A stretch of 64,000 nucleotides of DNA from Allolobophora icterica (GCA_963556255.1 OY744615.1:20718196-20782195); one strand, 5' to 3'; counted from the first letter of the stretch, positions 47,550 through 60,899 are shown. Translations and numbers: made by a program. Notes: a model not told the origin generated them from the letters alone.

Positions 47550-50500
47550 TTATTCATCTCTATATGCTATCGCTCCGGTGTTGCAGCGATCCGTCACACC
47601 ACTGTAAGTCTCGCAACGCATCTCTCGGAAACTCGCATCCGGGAACTGACAGATGCTGCTAAAACCTCCCGCCGCGCTGGACCATCTGCGATTCGCGATC
47701 TGGTAGCTTCCGTGTATGATCGAGTAGCTGAGTTTTGTAGGCGCCTTGACTACAGCGGCCGTACCCAGGACAGTCAGGTTGCAGGTTGAAGACATCGTCA
47801 GCGGCAGTACGGACCCAAAGATGGAACTACGAGTGACCGAGGTCACCCTCATTCGGCAGAAGTACAGATTGCGACGTGAGGCATGCAGACATTTTCCCTC
47901 GGTGAACCAGCCACTGAATGACAATCCTGCCCGGATAACTGAAACTGGAACAAACGAAAGTGAAGAAATAAATTTCTAGTAAGCTAATTTACAATATTAT
48001 TAATTTAACGATACAAACACTCGCTTTAAACTTGCGTGGAAATTACAATCAATCCGGATCTATAGACGCAAGTTAGAAGCGAGAAAACTGTCTGAGAAAT
48101 TAGGTCTCGTTCAAGCGGAGTGGCGGGGAAGATCTCGATAAACGCGACGGTGGTGTAGCGATGGAAACAGATGGAAAGGTGCTGGAAAGGAACGCTTTCC
48201 AGCATCATACATGTTCCTCGTATAGCCTCCGCTTATAGCTCAAAGCAGACACTTTCCGAGTGAAGTGTGTCCAGAGGAATTGACCATGATGCTGATGCTG
48301 CTGATGCTGCTGATCCTGATGCTGATGATTGTGATGATGATGATGATGATGATTATTGTGATGATAACTTTATACAGCATTGCCTTACCCAGGTATAAAG
48401 AAAATAACGGGAAACCTATCTGAGCCTATTATCAGAATTTCAGTTAAATTGCTTTAAACACCATCGTTGCCACAGACATAACGCAATTATGACGATGACT
48501 AGATTTTTCCAGTAAAACGCAGTTTGTAGTTTTGAATCCTAGTAGACCTCATAAACTTGGAATATATGAGCTAAGTAAACGGCGTAAAGCCTACTATTAT
48601 TGTTCATTCCTTTTCGACGTCAAGAAAACCTATTCAAACAAGACAGTCGGTTTTCTTAACCCGGTGGAAAGCCTCCGACAGGTCTATTGTTTTTAGCCAA
48701 GCGCTTGTGAATAAGTTTTTCTCGCGACGAGAAATTAGGCGCTAAATAAATTCGAGATTTCGACTACGATTACCGTCACAGTAGGATGGATCTTCGTCCA
48801 GGCCATTGACACAGTCCTCGACTCCGTCACAGATGAGTAGCTTCGATACGCACTGTCGCTCAATGCTACCGCACTGGACCTCATGGTCTTTGCATCCTGT
48901 GCCTGCAATTTAACGCAGTTGGTTGCTATCAAGTTTAACAGCCATAAACTAGTGAACTTCTGAAACTGATTGCATTTAATAGACCGATAAATTGTTTAAT
49001 AGATATTAGCAGCGAGACTGATTTAATCTAATCTAAATTCGTACTAAATTCTAAATTCACATTTGCCTCGCTGCACTGAAGTGGAGGCATGTTCCATCCA
49101 TGTTTCCTGTAAGCTGCGTAATTGTCAGCCAGCCCCAACAATCTTATCCTTCAAGCGGACACTTAAAACTTTCAAAATCGCGAATCCATCGTTCACTCAT
49201 CTTCCACCCTCGGCTGGCCATCTCCAATGCCCTCAGCGAATGCTTCAAGTAGGCCCCTATTGAAGTCTGGAACGTAAATCTAATATAATTCATTCGTTCA
49301 TTCAAATTTGAATTGGTAGCACACGATGTTTTCTTGTTGCGCATTGAGGCACAAAATGGATGCTTTAGAAAATAAGCTATAACACTTTTAATCAGGGTCG
49401 TCATTTGGGGAGGCTGACGGGCATTTGGTCCCCTTTTTTTGAAAAAAGGTTAGATATAGTAAAGAGCTCACAGGCCAACAGTCGAACTTTGGTCTGATCC
49501 TTGTCTACAGTCTTGAAAGAAGCGTCTTTTAACAGGAGTAAATGAACGCGGCAACAGTGCTTGGGACATATAATATTATTACCCGGTAATATGGGTGAAT
49601 CTGTTCGGCCTATTGCCAGAGGATAACTGCAACCTTTAAGACAATTCACAAGGATTGTAACCTGTGCATGGTAAGACACATAACATGCACTCAGTTACAT
49701 CTGATCTATGGAATTTCAACCTGGCCTTTTCCATTGTACTCTGAGTGTTTCATTGAGATTACTCTCTAAGGCGATCGTCGAACATAAGTCTTGGACATTA
49801 TGAAACAGCTCTACGGGAAGTAAATAGATTGGAATAGAAATAGCTTTTAGACTGGAGCGCTCTAGTAGGCCTACATCTGGCCATTGCCGCCATTTTATTT
49901 AATTTTTTATTTATTTATTTCGGATATTTCTATAGCGCCTCCTCAAGTCTACTACTACTCAGAGGCGCTCCCGACTACAGCATTTGATACTGTGTCGGAG
50001 TTTTCACACCGAAGCGCCACGAGCAATCGCAATTGCTTTGGGATAAGTTATCAATATGTTTGCATGGCTGCAATTTTGCCAACTAGGCCTATAGTGTGAT
50101 TTTCCCTTCACCGTTGCTTCCCGGTTCAAATTCTGAACTGTTCGTCGTTGTCATCAGACTGAAGATCCATCAACCTCCAACCAAGCCATTGCATAGATCT
50201 CCATTGTTATCAGAAATGAGCGACTGCCTACCTACCTTAAGCCTATTTCTGGTATCTTTTACATATAGTTGCGCAGTATGAACACTTGCAAAACCCTTAT
50301 ATTTCGGATCAATGCAGATTATTCAAATGGCATGGGGCCATCGCCATGAGGCCTGTTATTTGCTTTACCATGCTCTAAAGACACGTATACTTGTTCAGGT
50401 TCGATCTCACTCAACTACTGGATTTTAGTTATGCTACCGCGTGCAAGATGTGACTCATTATAGGCCTACGCCCGTGCCGTTGTCAACTTAGATCTGTGGC

Positions 50501-51200
50501 CTGGCTAGTTGAGTAGGCCTACTAGCTGGGCATTCTAATCAGTTGATATGTGAGGGTATGTATCAAAACATTTACTATAGCGCCTTTTGAGTGTCAAGCA
50601 GAAACGTCACTGCTATGATCATCTAACAAGTTTGCAAACGTAAAAGCGACAGTGTGATGGGAGACTGTTCCAGAAGGGTCCAATACATGAGAAGGCATGA
50701 CAGTGTACACTAGTAGGATTACTAACTTACCCAAACTGACGCTCTATGTTTCATGAAATATGTAACAACGCAGAAATTTACACATTATTTATCACAGTCA
50801 CAGACTGTTGACTAGATGCGTGAGCTTCGAGGCAAAGCTACTCTGTTATATTAGCATTTCTTAACGCTCTAGAAAATTTGTTGTATTTTGTACAAAGAGT
50901 TATAGTGTGCCTAGAAAAGTGCTAAGTTATTTTTTTAAACAATTTTTGGTCACCTTCTAGTCTGGCTACGGCATTTTCTATATTGCGGTAGGCTGTCTCA
51001 AGGTCGACGGGTTTGCTGTTCAGTTTCTCCCTCAACCTATCAAGGTGTTGTTGCAGGTCGCTGATCAGTAAACCGTTTACCAGAAGCCGATATTCCCATT
51101 CGACGGTGTCGTTCAGCAACGGTTCTACTTCAGTCTGCGCCGCACTCACACCTTGGAGAAGACCAAGAAGTGCGACTAATAGCAAAACAGCACCATTCAT
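47550..51200 (-). CDS. Extracellular haemoglobin linker chain-like protein, copy D (3 exons)
   Basis: Exons on the minus strand: 51200-50954, 48902-48774, 47944-47550 (stop TAA); 256 residues. The exon 2 acceptor is aaattgcag^GC; the exon 3 acceptor is tgttccag^TT, one of two nearby AGs, chosen because it keeps the phase used by the other copies. The signal peptide is MNGAVLLLVALLGLLQGVSA. The LDLa module reads CKDHEVQC, then LLICDGVEDC, with six Cys. The C-terminal domain keeps all six Cys. A new N-glycosylation sequon occurs at Asn181 (TCNLT), next to Cys180. It is the most diverged C-terminal domain of the four (for example SYSIIHGSYQIANRRW). Intron 2 has lost the 12-bp minisatellite. A minus-strand AATAAA lies at 47412-47417. 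It is the first gene of the array in the direction of transcription. Confidence 0.85.
48280..48365 (+). repeat. Impure (GAT/GCT)n microsatellite in intron 2 of linker D
   Basis: Mixed gatgct and gatgat units, homologous to the pure GAT tract at 39157-39240. Confidence 0.8.
49905..49985 (+). repeat. Dispersed repeat with tatagcgcc core in intron 1 of linker D
   Basis: The sequence tttctatagcgcctcctc, then ctactcagaggcgctcccga, matches the 2190-2265 repeat. It lies in a D-specific part of intron 1. Confidence 0.5.
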
Positions 51201-52500
51201 TTCACCACGATAGCCTTGCAAATCCGATACGTATATATACCAAACTGTATTCAACACTTTTTCATTAAATACAACGACTGCCTCACTGCTGCAAACCCAA
51301 AACAAAGATCGTATGGCTACCAGTTTATCTCAGTATATTATGTGGTCCTAGATACTGACCTAGGAGGGCCTATGTGCCAGCGTAAAGTTTAAATTTAAAA
51401 GGTTAAATTTTTTCGTGTCTGGTTTCTGGAGCGGGGATACACTTCACAGGCTAATCCATATGCCTATAAACAAAACCACAGCAATAATGTACGCAGCATT
51501 TAGATACAGAGCGATCAGGAAATATAACACACATTAAAGCCTTTAACGATTTCATGTCCAAGAAAACATCCAAGAAAACATCCTTACAGAGGTCACCACC
51601 TTAGAATGCAGATTCCAATACAAGTCCGGTATAACTGAAACACGTAAAATGTAACAAATTCATGTCGTTTACGTTAGGCTTCAGTGGTAGGCCCTGATGT
51701 AAAAAAGTCTAAACTCATTATGCTTAACTTATTAGAAACTCCAGTTAGCTTAACGAGACTGGACTAAAAGAGTACCTTTCTTTTGGATTGCCTGCTCCGG
51801 ATAGGTTTCCAGTCCTCTTGGATAACGTACCGGTTCTCTCGGGTAGATCACTTTGGAATGCGGAGATGCATTGTGTATTAGGATAAAGGAACTATAGAAG
51901 TTTAAGAATTAAATAAGACGGGATCGTATAAGCTACATTCATGCGGCAATAATATTATAGCGTCTGCAACAGTGTATTGTGTATTGGTACAGAGTCCAAT
52001 TGATAAACCCACGAAGAACAAACGAGTGACACTGTTCAATTAGACGACATTGTTTTGCCAGCCCTATCGACCTCCATTGTTAAAACGTCGTTTTCTGTGT
52101 ATTTCAGTGATATATATGCCAGGTCTTTGCGGTGCTTTGCGGTGCTACGATGGAATGTTATATCCTATGTGTCTAAGGCCTACTTTTAGCTAGCTATAGA
52201 GTCAGTGGTCATAGAGACGTATAGGGCCAAGCTATTGTTTGGGCGAGCAGATAAACTGTTCAAAAGGTCTCAAAACAGCGAATGGGTGCATATAGCTTGG
52301 ATTGGTAACTGAAATCAATGCTGAAGCCTAAGAAATTCGCAGAAGAAGCACATGGAGATCGTAGGCAGTCTTGTTAGAAATATGGCAGCGGCCACGCGGT
52401 GACGATTGAAGGCTTAGGTAAAATCACCCAAAGACGAGTAAATTCCACGCAGTTTGCATAACTGAGCTGCAGTTTTTTAGAAATGGATTGAACGCAGAAA

Positions 52501-54540
52501 CTGGACTGTAGCTGTAAAGAAAGTCTGGTTAAGTCAGACGAAAGACCAAGGGTAGTAGTACCTGTATATATAGTGACGACTATCAGATAATTATGTTTGG
52601 TTATTATCCCGGAAGAGCATCTCCATCTCCCGGAACGCGCCAGGCGTCTGTTGGACGAGGAAGATCCAGCCAGCTCGGTTCTCAGCGCTACGCGTAAGCC
52701 TGCCCTGTCACTCGAGTCGCCCAACAACTGGACTAAGGTCGACAGGTTCCGTCAAACCAAGGAGTGAGTTGCCGATGCCGGAGGTTTCGTCAAACCAAGG
52801 AGTTGCATCAAACCTGACAGGCAGAAGACTGTCAATCTGGGCATTTATTTACGTCTCCAAGATGTCGAAGGGTACACTCGAGGACTGCTAGCCATATTCG
52901 GCAGGTCCTTGCAAAGAGACTGGTCAACAGACCGGCTCGATAGGCCTCTCTGTCTATGTTTTCCAGTCATACATATACCACACAAACAGGATGCTCATGT
53001 AGTTACGGGACGGTGATAAATGGTAGCCGTGATCCGAAATGATCGGCGGCTCGACCTTGGTATCGAGAAGGGCACAGTCATCTCTGGTGATAACCACTTC
53101 CAGCCATTATTCGAGGTCTTGCGTTGACTCTGAAATGTGACGCAACTATGCCACACCGAATTGCTGAAGCAGAGCTTGAAGACGGATTGTATCCGGAGAG
53201 AGACATTCTCAAGGCGAATATTAAAGTGGTCAGTTATGACCAGTTGACAATTACAGCATTCTTTATCGACCTTATGGCTTCAAAAAGGTTGTCAAATAAT
53301 TTAGGTGAGTTACGTATGGTAAATGGCTTTGGTTTTATTACCTGTGCAAAGTTCTGTGTTCGCCAATGGTTGTGGTCGCAGAAGTGAACGTATTTGGTGT
53401 GCATAGGTCGTGTACGAATATATAGATGCGAGAAGTATAACAGGCAAAGGCTGTTAGTGGAAATCTTGGAAATGTTGGAGTGGAAATCGTTTCCGTTAAA
53501 TCGGTGAACCTATTCAAGATACGGAGAGCAGCCATCCTGTGAAGAGTTCTTCGCGTATGTGTAAATTGTCGTTGGGCATTTATGTCTGCATTTGCGAGTC
53601 AATGACTCTTCAAGCTTTTCGATTAATGCGCCGTCAGACTTCGACATCAGCCTTTCTTTAGCTGCCCCTTATCCCACTTCATCTCCTCTTTCCACTTTCT
53701 GTGGACTGCGTTGTGTTCAAGTCACGCAATGTACAACGCAGACTATAGTGATTCATCCAGCTTTTGAGTCAAACAGTTTTTACAGCCTCAGCCTATTAAT
53801 TTTTTTATGCCTATTATTGTTAGCTTAATATTGCAACATAGGTTAACTAATTATGTCCTCAAGTGATTAAGCTTAGACCTATTCCAAAGTCAAATAAATC
53901 CGATTGAAAATGCGAAAGGTCTTTGCTTGATCTGTGCTTTGTAGCAAATCTAAGCTTGAAAATCAATGTTGTGGCAGGACTTGAAATGATTTGTAACGTT
54001 ATTACTTAATTTCGGACTCCTATAACGCAGATGTCTGATGCAATGGCAGGATATTTGAAGACACAGGATATGACGCCTAATTCCTCGTATGTCACGACTC
54101 ACAGATAGGCCTACCATTTAGGCCTACACCAGTGAGATAAATAGCAGAGTTACAAACAACACTAAATCTAAATTCATAACAAAACTACGTTTCAAAATAA
54201 TTGTCTTTTTGTGATTTTGAGGAGATCTGAGTATTCAAGACTTGTTCGTTCTTAAAAAACACATCACTTATCTGGCTAAGAATATGTTTTGCGAGTACTT
54301 GATAGGACAAGACTTACGATGGCACACTTTTACAAACATGACATAAGTTGCTAAAAACTAATCAACATGTTGGCGCCTCATGCGAGGCCTACTCATGTTC
54401 GCTAAGGATGTTGTTGATTTTCAGCTACATTTTCAGCTACATTTTCACTTTCATTTAGTCACTACTCATCGTCATAGTCCGACTCCTCCGGAAGAAATTT
54501 ATGTGAATTTTCACATTTTTGAACTGGCACGGTTTACAGG
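52501..54540. other. No recognised gene; one possible exon-like frame
   Basis: A plus-strand frame from 53124 reaches a good donor (ATTTAG^GTGAGT) at about 53305 after about 60 codons rich in charged residues, which could be an exon. No family is recognised and no partner exon was found. The GC-richer stretch 52600-52950 is also unassigned. Confidence 0.35.
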
Positions 54541-54559
54541 CAGCAGTAAAGGTGACGGG

Positions 54560-55483
54560 AACACTATCAAGAGGGTTCCGCTCCAGGAGAGGGGTCAGAC
54601 AGGGATGTGTAATCTCACCCATCTTTTTAATATTATGGCTGAGGTGGTCATGAGGGAGGTGCTGGATGGATGGGAGGGAGGGTGCAGATAGGTGGTAGAA
54701 AAATTACAAACCTGAGATATGCTGACGATATTGTGCTCCTAGCGGGATCAGAACTTAGAGCAAGTGGGGGAGAGAAGGAGATTACTGATAAATATGGATA
54801 AAACCAAGGTGATGCCGCTAAAAGGCAAAACATGTAACATAGAGGTTGGAGGAATTAAGCTGGAACAGGTAGACGCTTTTCTGTATCTGGGATCGCTGAT
54901 AACCGAAGATGCAGAATGCACCAGAGATATAAGAGAGACACTGGCAAGGAGACTGAGCACAGGCGCAGCACTGAGGCAAATATGGAGGAGTCACAACACA
55001 AAATTGGCTACTAAGATACGACTCATGACGGCCCTTGTCTGGCCAGTGGCAACATATGGTTGTGAAAACTGGACCATCAAGAAAAGAGACAAAAAAGAAA
55101 TGAGGCATTCGAAATGAAATGCCTAAGACAGATTCTGAGAGTATCATGGACGGAAAAAAAGAACAAATTAATGAATACTGGAGACGACGGGAACAGAAAG
55201 AAGTTTGTTCAACTTGATCAAACGAAGGAAACGTTCTTACTTCGGACATCTGATGAGGAAGAAGGGAGACTGCCTGGAAAAGGATATAGTGCAGGGCACA
55301 GTAACAGGAGCAAGAGCACAGGGGAGGCCGAGAATTGGATGGATCATCAACATCAGAACTTGGATGGAGCTGCCTTTCGATCAAGTGTTGTCGGAGACGA
55401 AAGACAGGAGGAGCTGGAGGAAGCTTGTCGATGAAGCGACCAACCCTCGGATCAAGGAAGATTGAAGACAAGACAATACAAGT
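54560..55483 (+). pseudogene. Frameshifted RTE-type non-LTR reverse transcriptase relic
   Basis: Plus-strand frames supply, in order, a VRQGCVISPIFF-type block (about 54595), NLRYADDIVLLAGSE (about 54710, intact catalytic pattern), LEQVDAFLYLGSLITEDAEC (about 54865), WPVATYGCENWTIKKRDKKE (about 55040), FEMKCLRQILRVSWTEK, and the C-terminal RSYFGHLMRK...GRPRIGWI...RRSWRKLVDEA. At least three frame changes are needed, so it is dead. Its sequence differs from the RTE fragment in intron 2 of linker B, so it is another lineage. Confidence 0.85.
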
Positions 55484-56220
55484 ACATCATAATCGTAATC
55501 GTAATCTCGAGACTTCTACAGCGCCCAAAAAAGCTGCGTCGCGGGAACCAGCTTATTCACAGGCGCTTAGTCAAATCAAAATCGATAGGCAGGGGGGGTG
55601 TCGAATCGGTTCCAGGTCAAGATCCAAAGGAGTCACTCAGGTAGGCAGTAAGACGGCTATGGTGGGTGGTGTTTAGGGTTTACGCGGCGAGGGAGGTAGG
55701 GAGAGGAGGAATCGGGATAGGATTTGTGAAAGAGCAGTGTTTTCAGTTTTGAGTGAAAGACCTGTGGAGATATAGCAAGTGGTGAGGTAGTAGTAGTCAA
55801 TTTCTTCTACAAGAGCAGCGGAGTGTCTCTCAGGAATTTCAGCAGTTGCAATGAATGACCTTCAAGAGAATGTCTGGAACAGCGTTCATCGTTGACATAA
55901 CTGGGACTAACCGATTATCCTGGAGGTTCCAACCCCAGTTCATGGCATCCATACCCTCTACTTTTCCCATCCACATAACAATTTCAGCAAGAAGTCTGTC
56001 TCTGCTTCAACATTTGTAACACCAGAACGTCTGTCCCCAACCGAATCTGCTACTAAACTTCATTGTCGCAGAGTGTACTACCAGATCATTATATGGATGG
56101 GAAAACTGTATGACCACTGAATCTGTCAGTAATTATTAAAGTTATTTCAACTGAACACTGAGCAATAAACCTACGGTTAGAGACCAAACCACCTTTCTAG
56201 GTTGAATAGTACTTGTGATA
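55484..56220. repeat. Dispersed repeat similar to linker intron 2, then unassigned sequence
   Basis: The piece cgtaatctcgagacttctac, then agcgccc, then cttattcacaggcgcttag (55490-55580) resembles, in the sense direction of the linker genes, the first about 80 bases of intron 2 in all four copies (gtaatcgtagtcga..., tttatttagcgcc, cttatgcacaggcgcttgg). From 55680 to 56220 I see nothing recognisable. Confidence 0.5.
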
Positions 56221-56223
56221 TTA

Positions 56224-58438
56224 GGGTGTCCCAAATAAATGTTTTTATAGAAAATCTTAGGTCTCACCAGTCAAAAAGTTTCTTTGTGAGATGATAATGT
56301 TTGTGTAAAATTTTCAATTTTTTGGGATAATGTTTAGGGGTCCCCCAAGGGGTCCTAAATTTTGATTTTGGGGTAATTTCGCCTCAAATCAACAAATTCT
56401 TTGCAAGTTTCCCACTCGACCATCTCAGATTTTGATGAAATTTGCACAGAATGTGTACTGATGTATCGCAATATGCTGTGCAAAATTTCACAGTAATATT
56501 CTTAGTAGTTAATTTTTGAAGGAATTTTAAGTACATCTAGGATGACCCCGTTTTTCGCGATTTGGAAATCGTGTCTTAATTTGGTGCAATATTCAGAAGG
56601 TCATAATTCCACTGTTATTGCAGATAAATGAATCAAATTCGCAGGACACCTAGTTTATGTGGTGCTAATCAAGGGAAGCTGGAAGAACTTGATGCCTGAT
56701 GGATACTTTATTTCTAGCTGAAGATTGAAAATGAGAAAAAATGACCCTCTGTGGCGCCAGTACTTTACTGCTCCACAATGACCAAATGGGTTGATTAGCA
56801 GAGAATTTGTGAACCACATGCAGTAATAGTCCACAAACAGTGCAAAAATATGCAATTAGTGGCCGCACCTGGTTTCAGAAGCAAGTTCTCTTGAACAAAT
56901 ATGAATTTTTGCAGAAAAATTGCTTCAACCCATTCCTCACTCACAAGCAACCAGTGAAACTTGGCTTGAACCGTATAAGCGTCAATTACAACACAAAGTT
57001 CCAAAGATGTTATAAAATTTGTGTCAAGCCAGGATGGAAGTTATGCCCAACATATCAAAAACAGTTAGCAAAGACCCCAGAGGAGACAATTACTGACTCC
57101 CAGGAAGAGGATATGGACTTCATAATATACCTGAAGAGAAGAGGCAGCTTGATTGTGTCTCACCTATAAAACCCACATGGGTTAGTAACAGATGAAGTTC
57201 CTTTTGCCAAAAGAAAGTGAGCAGGTTAGGCATCATGTCTTTGAGTTTATGCTTTCTGATGCCTTTTCTACATGCATTGGGCCATCTACAGGGCCATGCA
57301 GATACATGGGCAGCGATCCAGGGGATCGAGGGGTACAATACCCCCACCACAATATATTTGCCCCCCAAATTTTTAAGAAACACCAGAAAGGTCAAAATAT
57401 TTTTTGACCTACTTTTTTAGGGATGTTTAGTTCAAATGGGTTGAAGCAATTTTTCTGCAAAAATTCATATTTGTTCAAGAGAACTTGCTTCTGATGGGAA
57501 CAGATGGTTCTTGGTTCACTCAGGGAAGATAATTTTTCCCAGATCACCAACAGACTTCTTTTACTTTCATCCAGTTCAGTGTGGTTGTGTGCACTCTTTA
57601 TGACGAAGTTTGCAATAAAATGCACAAATTATCCTACATGCTGGAAAATTTATAAATGATTAAAAATGATCATTTAGGCCAAATGTTGATAACATTAAAA
57701 ACATTGGAGAAAATCCAAATGTTAAAATTACTACTGGTCAGCAAATATATTAAAATTAAATTGGTCATACAATATATACATTTGCCTTGTATATATTGTT
57801 GTACGACATTCTTCTTTAAGTGATATTCCAATACATATAACTGCATGTGGTTCACAAATTCTCTGCTAATCAACCCATTTGGTCATTGTGGAGCAATAAA
57901 GTACTGGCACCAGAGAGGGTCATTTTTTCTCATTTTCAATCTTCAGCTAGAAATAAAGTATCCATCAGGCATCATGTTCTTCCAGCTTCCCTTGATTAGC
58001 ACCACATAAACTAGGTGTCCTGCAAATTTGATTCATTTATCTGCAATTATAGTGGAATTATGACCTTCTGAATATTGCACCAAATTAAGACACGATTTCC
58101 AAATCGCGAAAAACGGGGTCATCCTAGATGTACTTAAAATTCCTTCAAAAATTAAATACTAAGAATATTACTGTGAAATTTTGCACAGGTTATTATGATA
58201 CATCAGTACACATTCTGTGCAAATTTCATCAAAATCTGAGATGGTCGAGTGGGAAACTTGCAAAGAATTTGTTGATTTGAGGCGAAATTACCCCAAAATC
58301 AAAATTTAGGACCCTTGGGGGACCCCTAAACATTATTTAAAAAAATTGAAAATTTTACACAAACATTATCATCTCACAAAGAAACTTTTTGACTGGTGAG
58401 ACCTAAGATTTTCCAAAAAGAATTTATTTGGGACACCC
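56224..58438. mobile_element. Fold-back DNA transposon with about 600-bp inverted arms
   Basis: It starts gggtgtcccaaataaatg and ends atttatttgggacaccc, flanked by TA on both sides (56222-56223 and 58439-58440). The arms 56224-56825 and 57840-58438 are near-perfect inverses. A second inverted pair (56872-56944 and about 57425-57500) lies inside, and a C-rich dispersed repeat lies at 57305-57410. TA flanks would suit Tc1/mariner-like insertion, but no transposase is seen and TA is common. It could be a non-autonomous or fold-back element. Confidence 0.85.
56840..57169 (+). CDS. Fold-back element protein fragment with Cys-rich CFNPF motif
   Basis: A 109-codon plus-strand frame inside the element contains NCFNPFLTHK, CYKICVKPGWKLCPTYQKQL and an acidic stretch (EETITDSQEED). 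The CxNPF...H...KLCxxCxxxL layout recalls a putative zinc-binding segment often seen in transposon-encoded proteins of invertebrates, here with one Cys replaced by Tyr (CPTY). The frame starts in the inverted arm and ends shortly after the acidic stretch, so it is a fragment. Confidence 0.35.
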   Translation: MQKYAISGRTWFQKQVLLNKYEFLQKNCFNPFLTHKQPVKLGLNRISVNYNTKFQRCYKICVKPGWKLCPTYQKQLAKTPEETITDSQEEDMDFIIYLKRRGSLIVSHL

Positions 58439-58440
58439 TA

Positions 58441-60220
58441 TTGTGATATGGACAATTTTAGCTCCCGGCAACCATCTTGGACGTCATCTTGGAATTGACG
58501 TTTTTAGAATGGTCAGAATAGAGTAGACTTTTACTATGTTAATAAGCATGCCAAATGGTAACAAAAATCAAGTGAGAAACCTTTTGTATCATTTTTTCAG
58601 GGTTCAGCCATATATTGACCAGTCTATAATAAGAAATTGAGAAATTAAAAATATTGAAATCTTTTCATATTTAAATTGTAAACATAAGTCCACATAAGTC
58701 CATGCTGACTAAGCAACACAATTAAAAACAACTTTGTAGGCATAGACTATAGGCCTACAGTGTAAACGTTCTCACAGTAAATGCATTTCAATTTAGCCAA
58801 TGCTGAGTTTGTGTCTTTCTCGTTTATCAAAGTAACGTGAATCCATTCCGCACCCTTTTCTTGTGACATTTTAGATAACAGAAATTACTTTTTAAAATTC
58901 CATTTCTTGTACTGTGCTATTTCATAAAGTATTTATTTCTCAAATGATGACGTAAATAGTGACATAAATTAACTGAATCCTTGAAAGTATAGAGACAACG
59001 TAAAGGACATAAGACAAAAAAGTTAAACAGAAAATGAAAATAAATAAATAAAGTTACATACAAAATAAAAGACGGAAAAACGATAAGAAAAATAAAAAAC
59101 GAAAAACAAATAAAACCGAAAAAATGGTTTTAGCAACTATGGGAAATGTAGAGATAGAAGTATGGAATCCTCCCGCCGGTCTGCCTCTGGGCGCCCTCTC
59201 ATCCTTAATAATAGTTTCTCAGCTCTGTGTATACATCTGTCTGTCGTAAGACAAACTCTGTGAGTCATGCTGCTTCAGTGACTCCAGTCGATTAGTGGTT
59301 GCAGTCGATGCCTTGGACCGCCGGCCTTAGGCGCCCGAAATTCACTCCCGCTGTACCTCTTCCCTCCCTCTCACTCCTTCCCTCCATCCCACTCCCTGTC
59401 ACTGCCTCCATCTCTCCCTCCTTCCCTCCTGGCATCAGTCCCTCAATATGGCACACGATCTGACGGCAGGTTGAGGGAAAGCATCGATTGGTCACGTCCA
59501 ATGCGCCCTACCTCTCCCTCTCCCTCCCACGTCACATATGACGGGCAATCATCTAGTGTAGAAATATTCCTCTAAACCATCTATGCGCGGCACCAAGGCC
59601 CAACACAGCGCACGTCCACCACGGGGGTGGCGAACGCGACACTATCTGAATATCCGCGCGTTACATAAGCTCAATACGTAATGGCAAACGTGTTTGGACC
59701 TACGGCCAAGGTCCTGCCAAGTAGACGACGTGCCCTGGTTAGCAAGTACACACAGAAACAAATGCAAGTATTTTTCTATGCCTTTCTGTGTGTAAGTCTG
59801 ATTCTGATTGACAGATATACGGAGAAACTCAACCAGCTTTAGACACAAAAACTCAATGATCGTCTGATCATCTTTAAACACGCAACCGGGTCACGTGCTC
59901 TACTTTACAGTAGAGCAGTGTGGTTCATGATCCATCTGTGAGTCACCTGCGCTTCAGATATATACATGTATGTATGCATATTCAGTTTGTCTAACTGCCC
60001 GCCTCTGTGCCTCCGTATCTGTCTGCTACATCTCTCTATCTCTGTCTATGTCTCTTTGTCAGTTGCTCAACTAGCAGTATCGTGTCGTATTATAGATTTG
60101 TATAGCGCCGCTCACAGCTGAGGCCACTCAGTAGCAGTAGTAGGGTAGGGTGCATCATCTGTTCGTGTCGTAAAATTCTTATTTCGAGGCCACGCTACCG
60201 AGCAATTTCTGCAACATGTA
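58441..60220. other. No recognised gene
   Basis: AT-rich sequence to 59150, then CT-rich (ctccctccc) sequence at 59340-59530 that leaves a repeat-like open frame. At 59541-59560 is the gggcaatcatctagtg terminus also seen at the end of the intron-1 insert in copy A. A loose tatagcgcc repeat lies at 60095-60150. Confidence 0.45.
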
Positions 60221-60223
60221 TGG

Positions 60224-60664
60224 ATGTCCTCCAATCGTCTCTCCCTAACCCCCCGCCCCCCAAAAAACCACTTTATTTGGTTTAATACCCCTCAGCAACT
60301 CCATAGGCTTGATCTTGCTCTACTATCTGAAAGGTTTCCGCTTTTCACTTTCTCGTCCTATGTACGTGATCTAGTTGTCAATCTAGATAATTCCCCTTTA
60401 ACGAGCACATTTCCAATCTTACCCGCTCCACGTACTTCTCAGGGCTATCCTTCGTTCTGTTGCACCCTTGACCTTCGTCTCAATTGTTCAGGCAATTTGT
60501 CTGCTCTCGAATTGACTGCTGTAATTCTCTCCTTATTGGTCTTCCCAAGGTCCGTCTCTCCTCTCCAGTCGGTACTCAATCCTGCTGCTAGAATGATTTC
60601 CCGCCTTCCTCGGTTCTTCCATATCACGACTTTCGGGTATGTATCCCCTATGATACTGGAATAA
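60224..60664 (+). pseudogene. CR1/L2-like retrotransposon fragment
   Basis: An open but altered plus-strand frame reads FIWFNTPQQLHRLDLALLSE, FSSYVRDLVVNLDNS and LQSVLNPAARMISRLPRFFH, the post-catalytic region of the family seen at 46350-47382. Part of the middle is in another frame or missing. It breaks off near 60640. Confidence 0.75.
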
Positions 60665-60899
60665 GATGCTGGTTTATTAATTAACATTAACAAGTTAAAC
60701 TGTACTTAGGACTACAATGTTCATTAGTAAAACACTGTGCACCTAAATTGTATGTTTACAACTACCAGCTTGATCACAATTAAGATTATCACTGTGTCTC
60801 TCAATGGAACCTCTAGCTTCAACGTAATTAAATTATACAAGTGGATGTCTCTATTAGCGGGATTTCATCCCTTCTGGGCACTGGCGGCGATGTTGTTTG

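Larger units (their letters stand above)
44900..52500 (-). repeat. Linker-gene segmental repeat, unit D
   Basis: The rightmost unit. Its 3' flank resembles B (shared MITE). Intron 1 contains a segment (about 50260-50640) shared only with A (about 20130-20520). Homology ends near 52500, after which the purine tract and SINE-distal sequences of the other units are missing. Confidence 0.85.
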
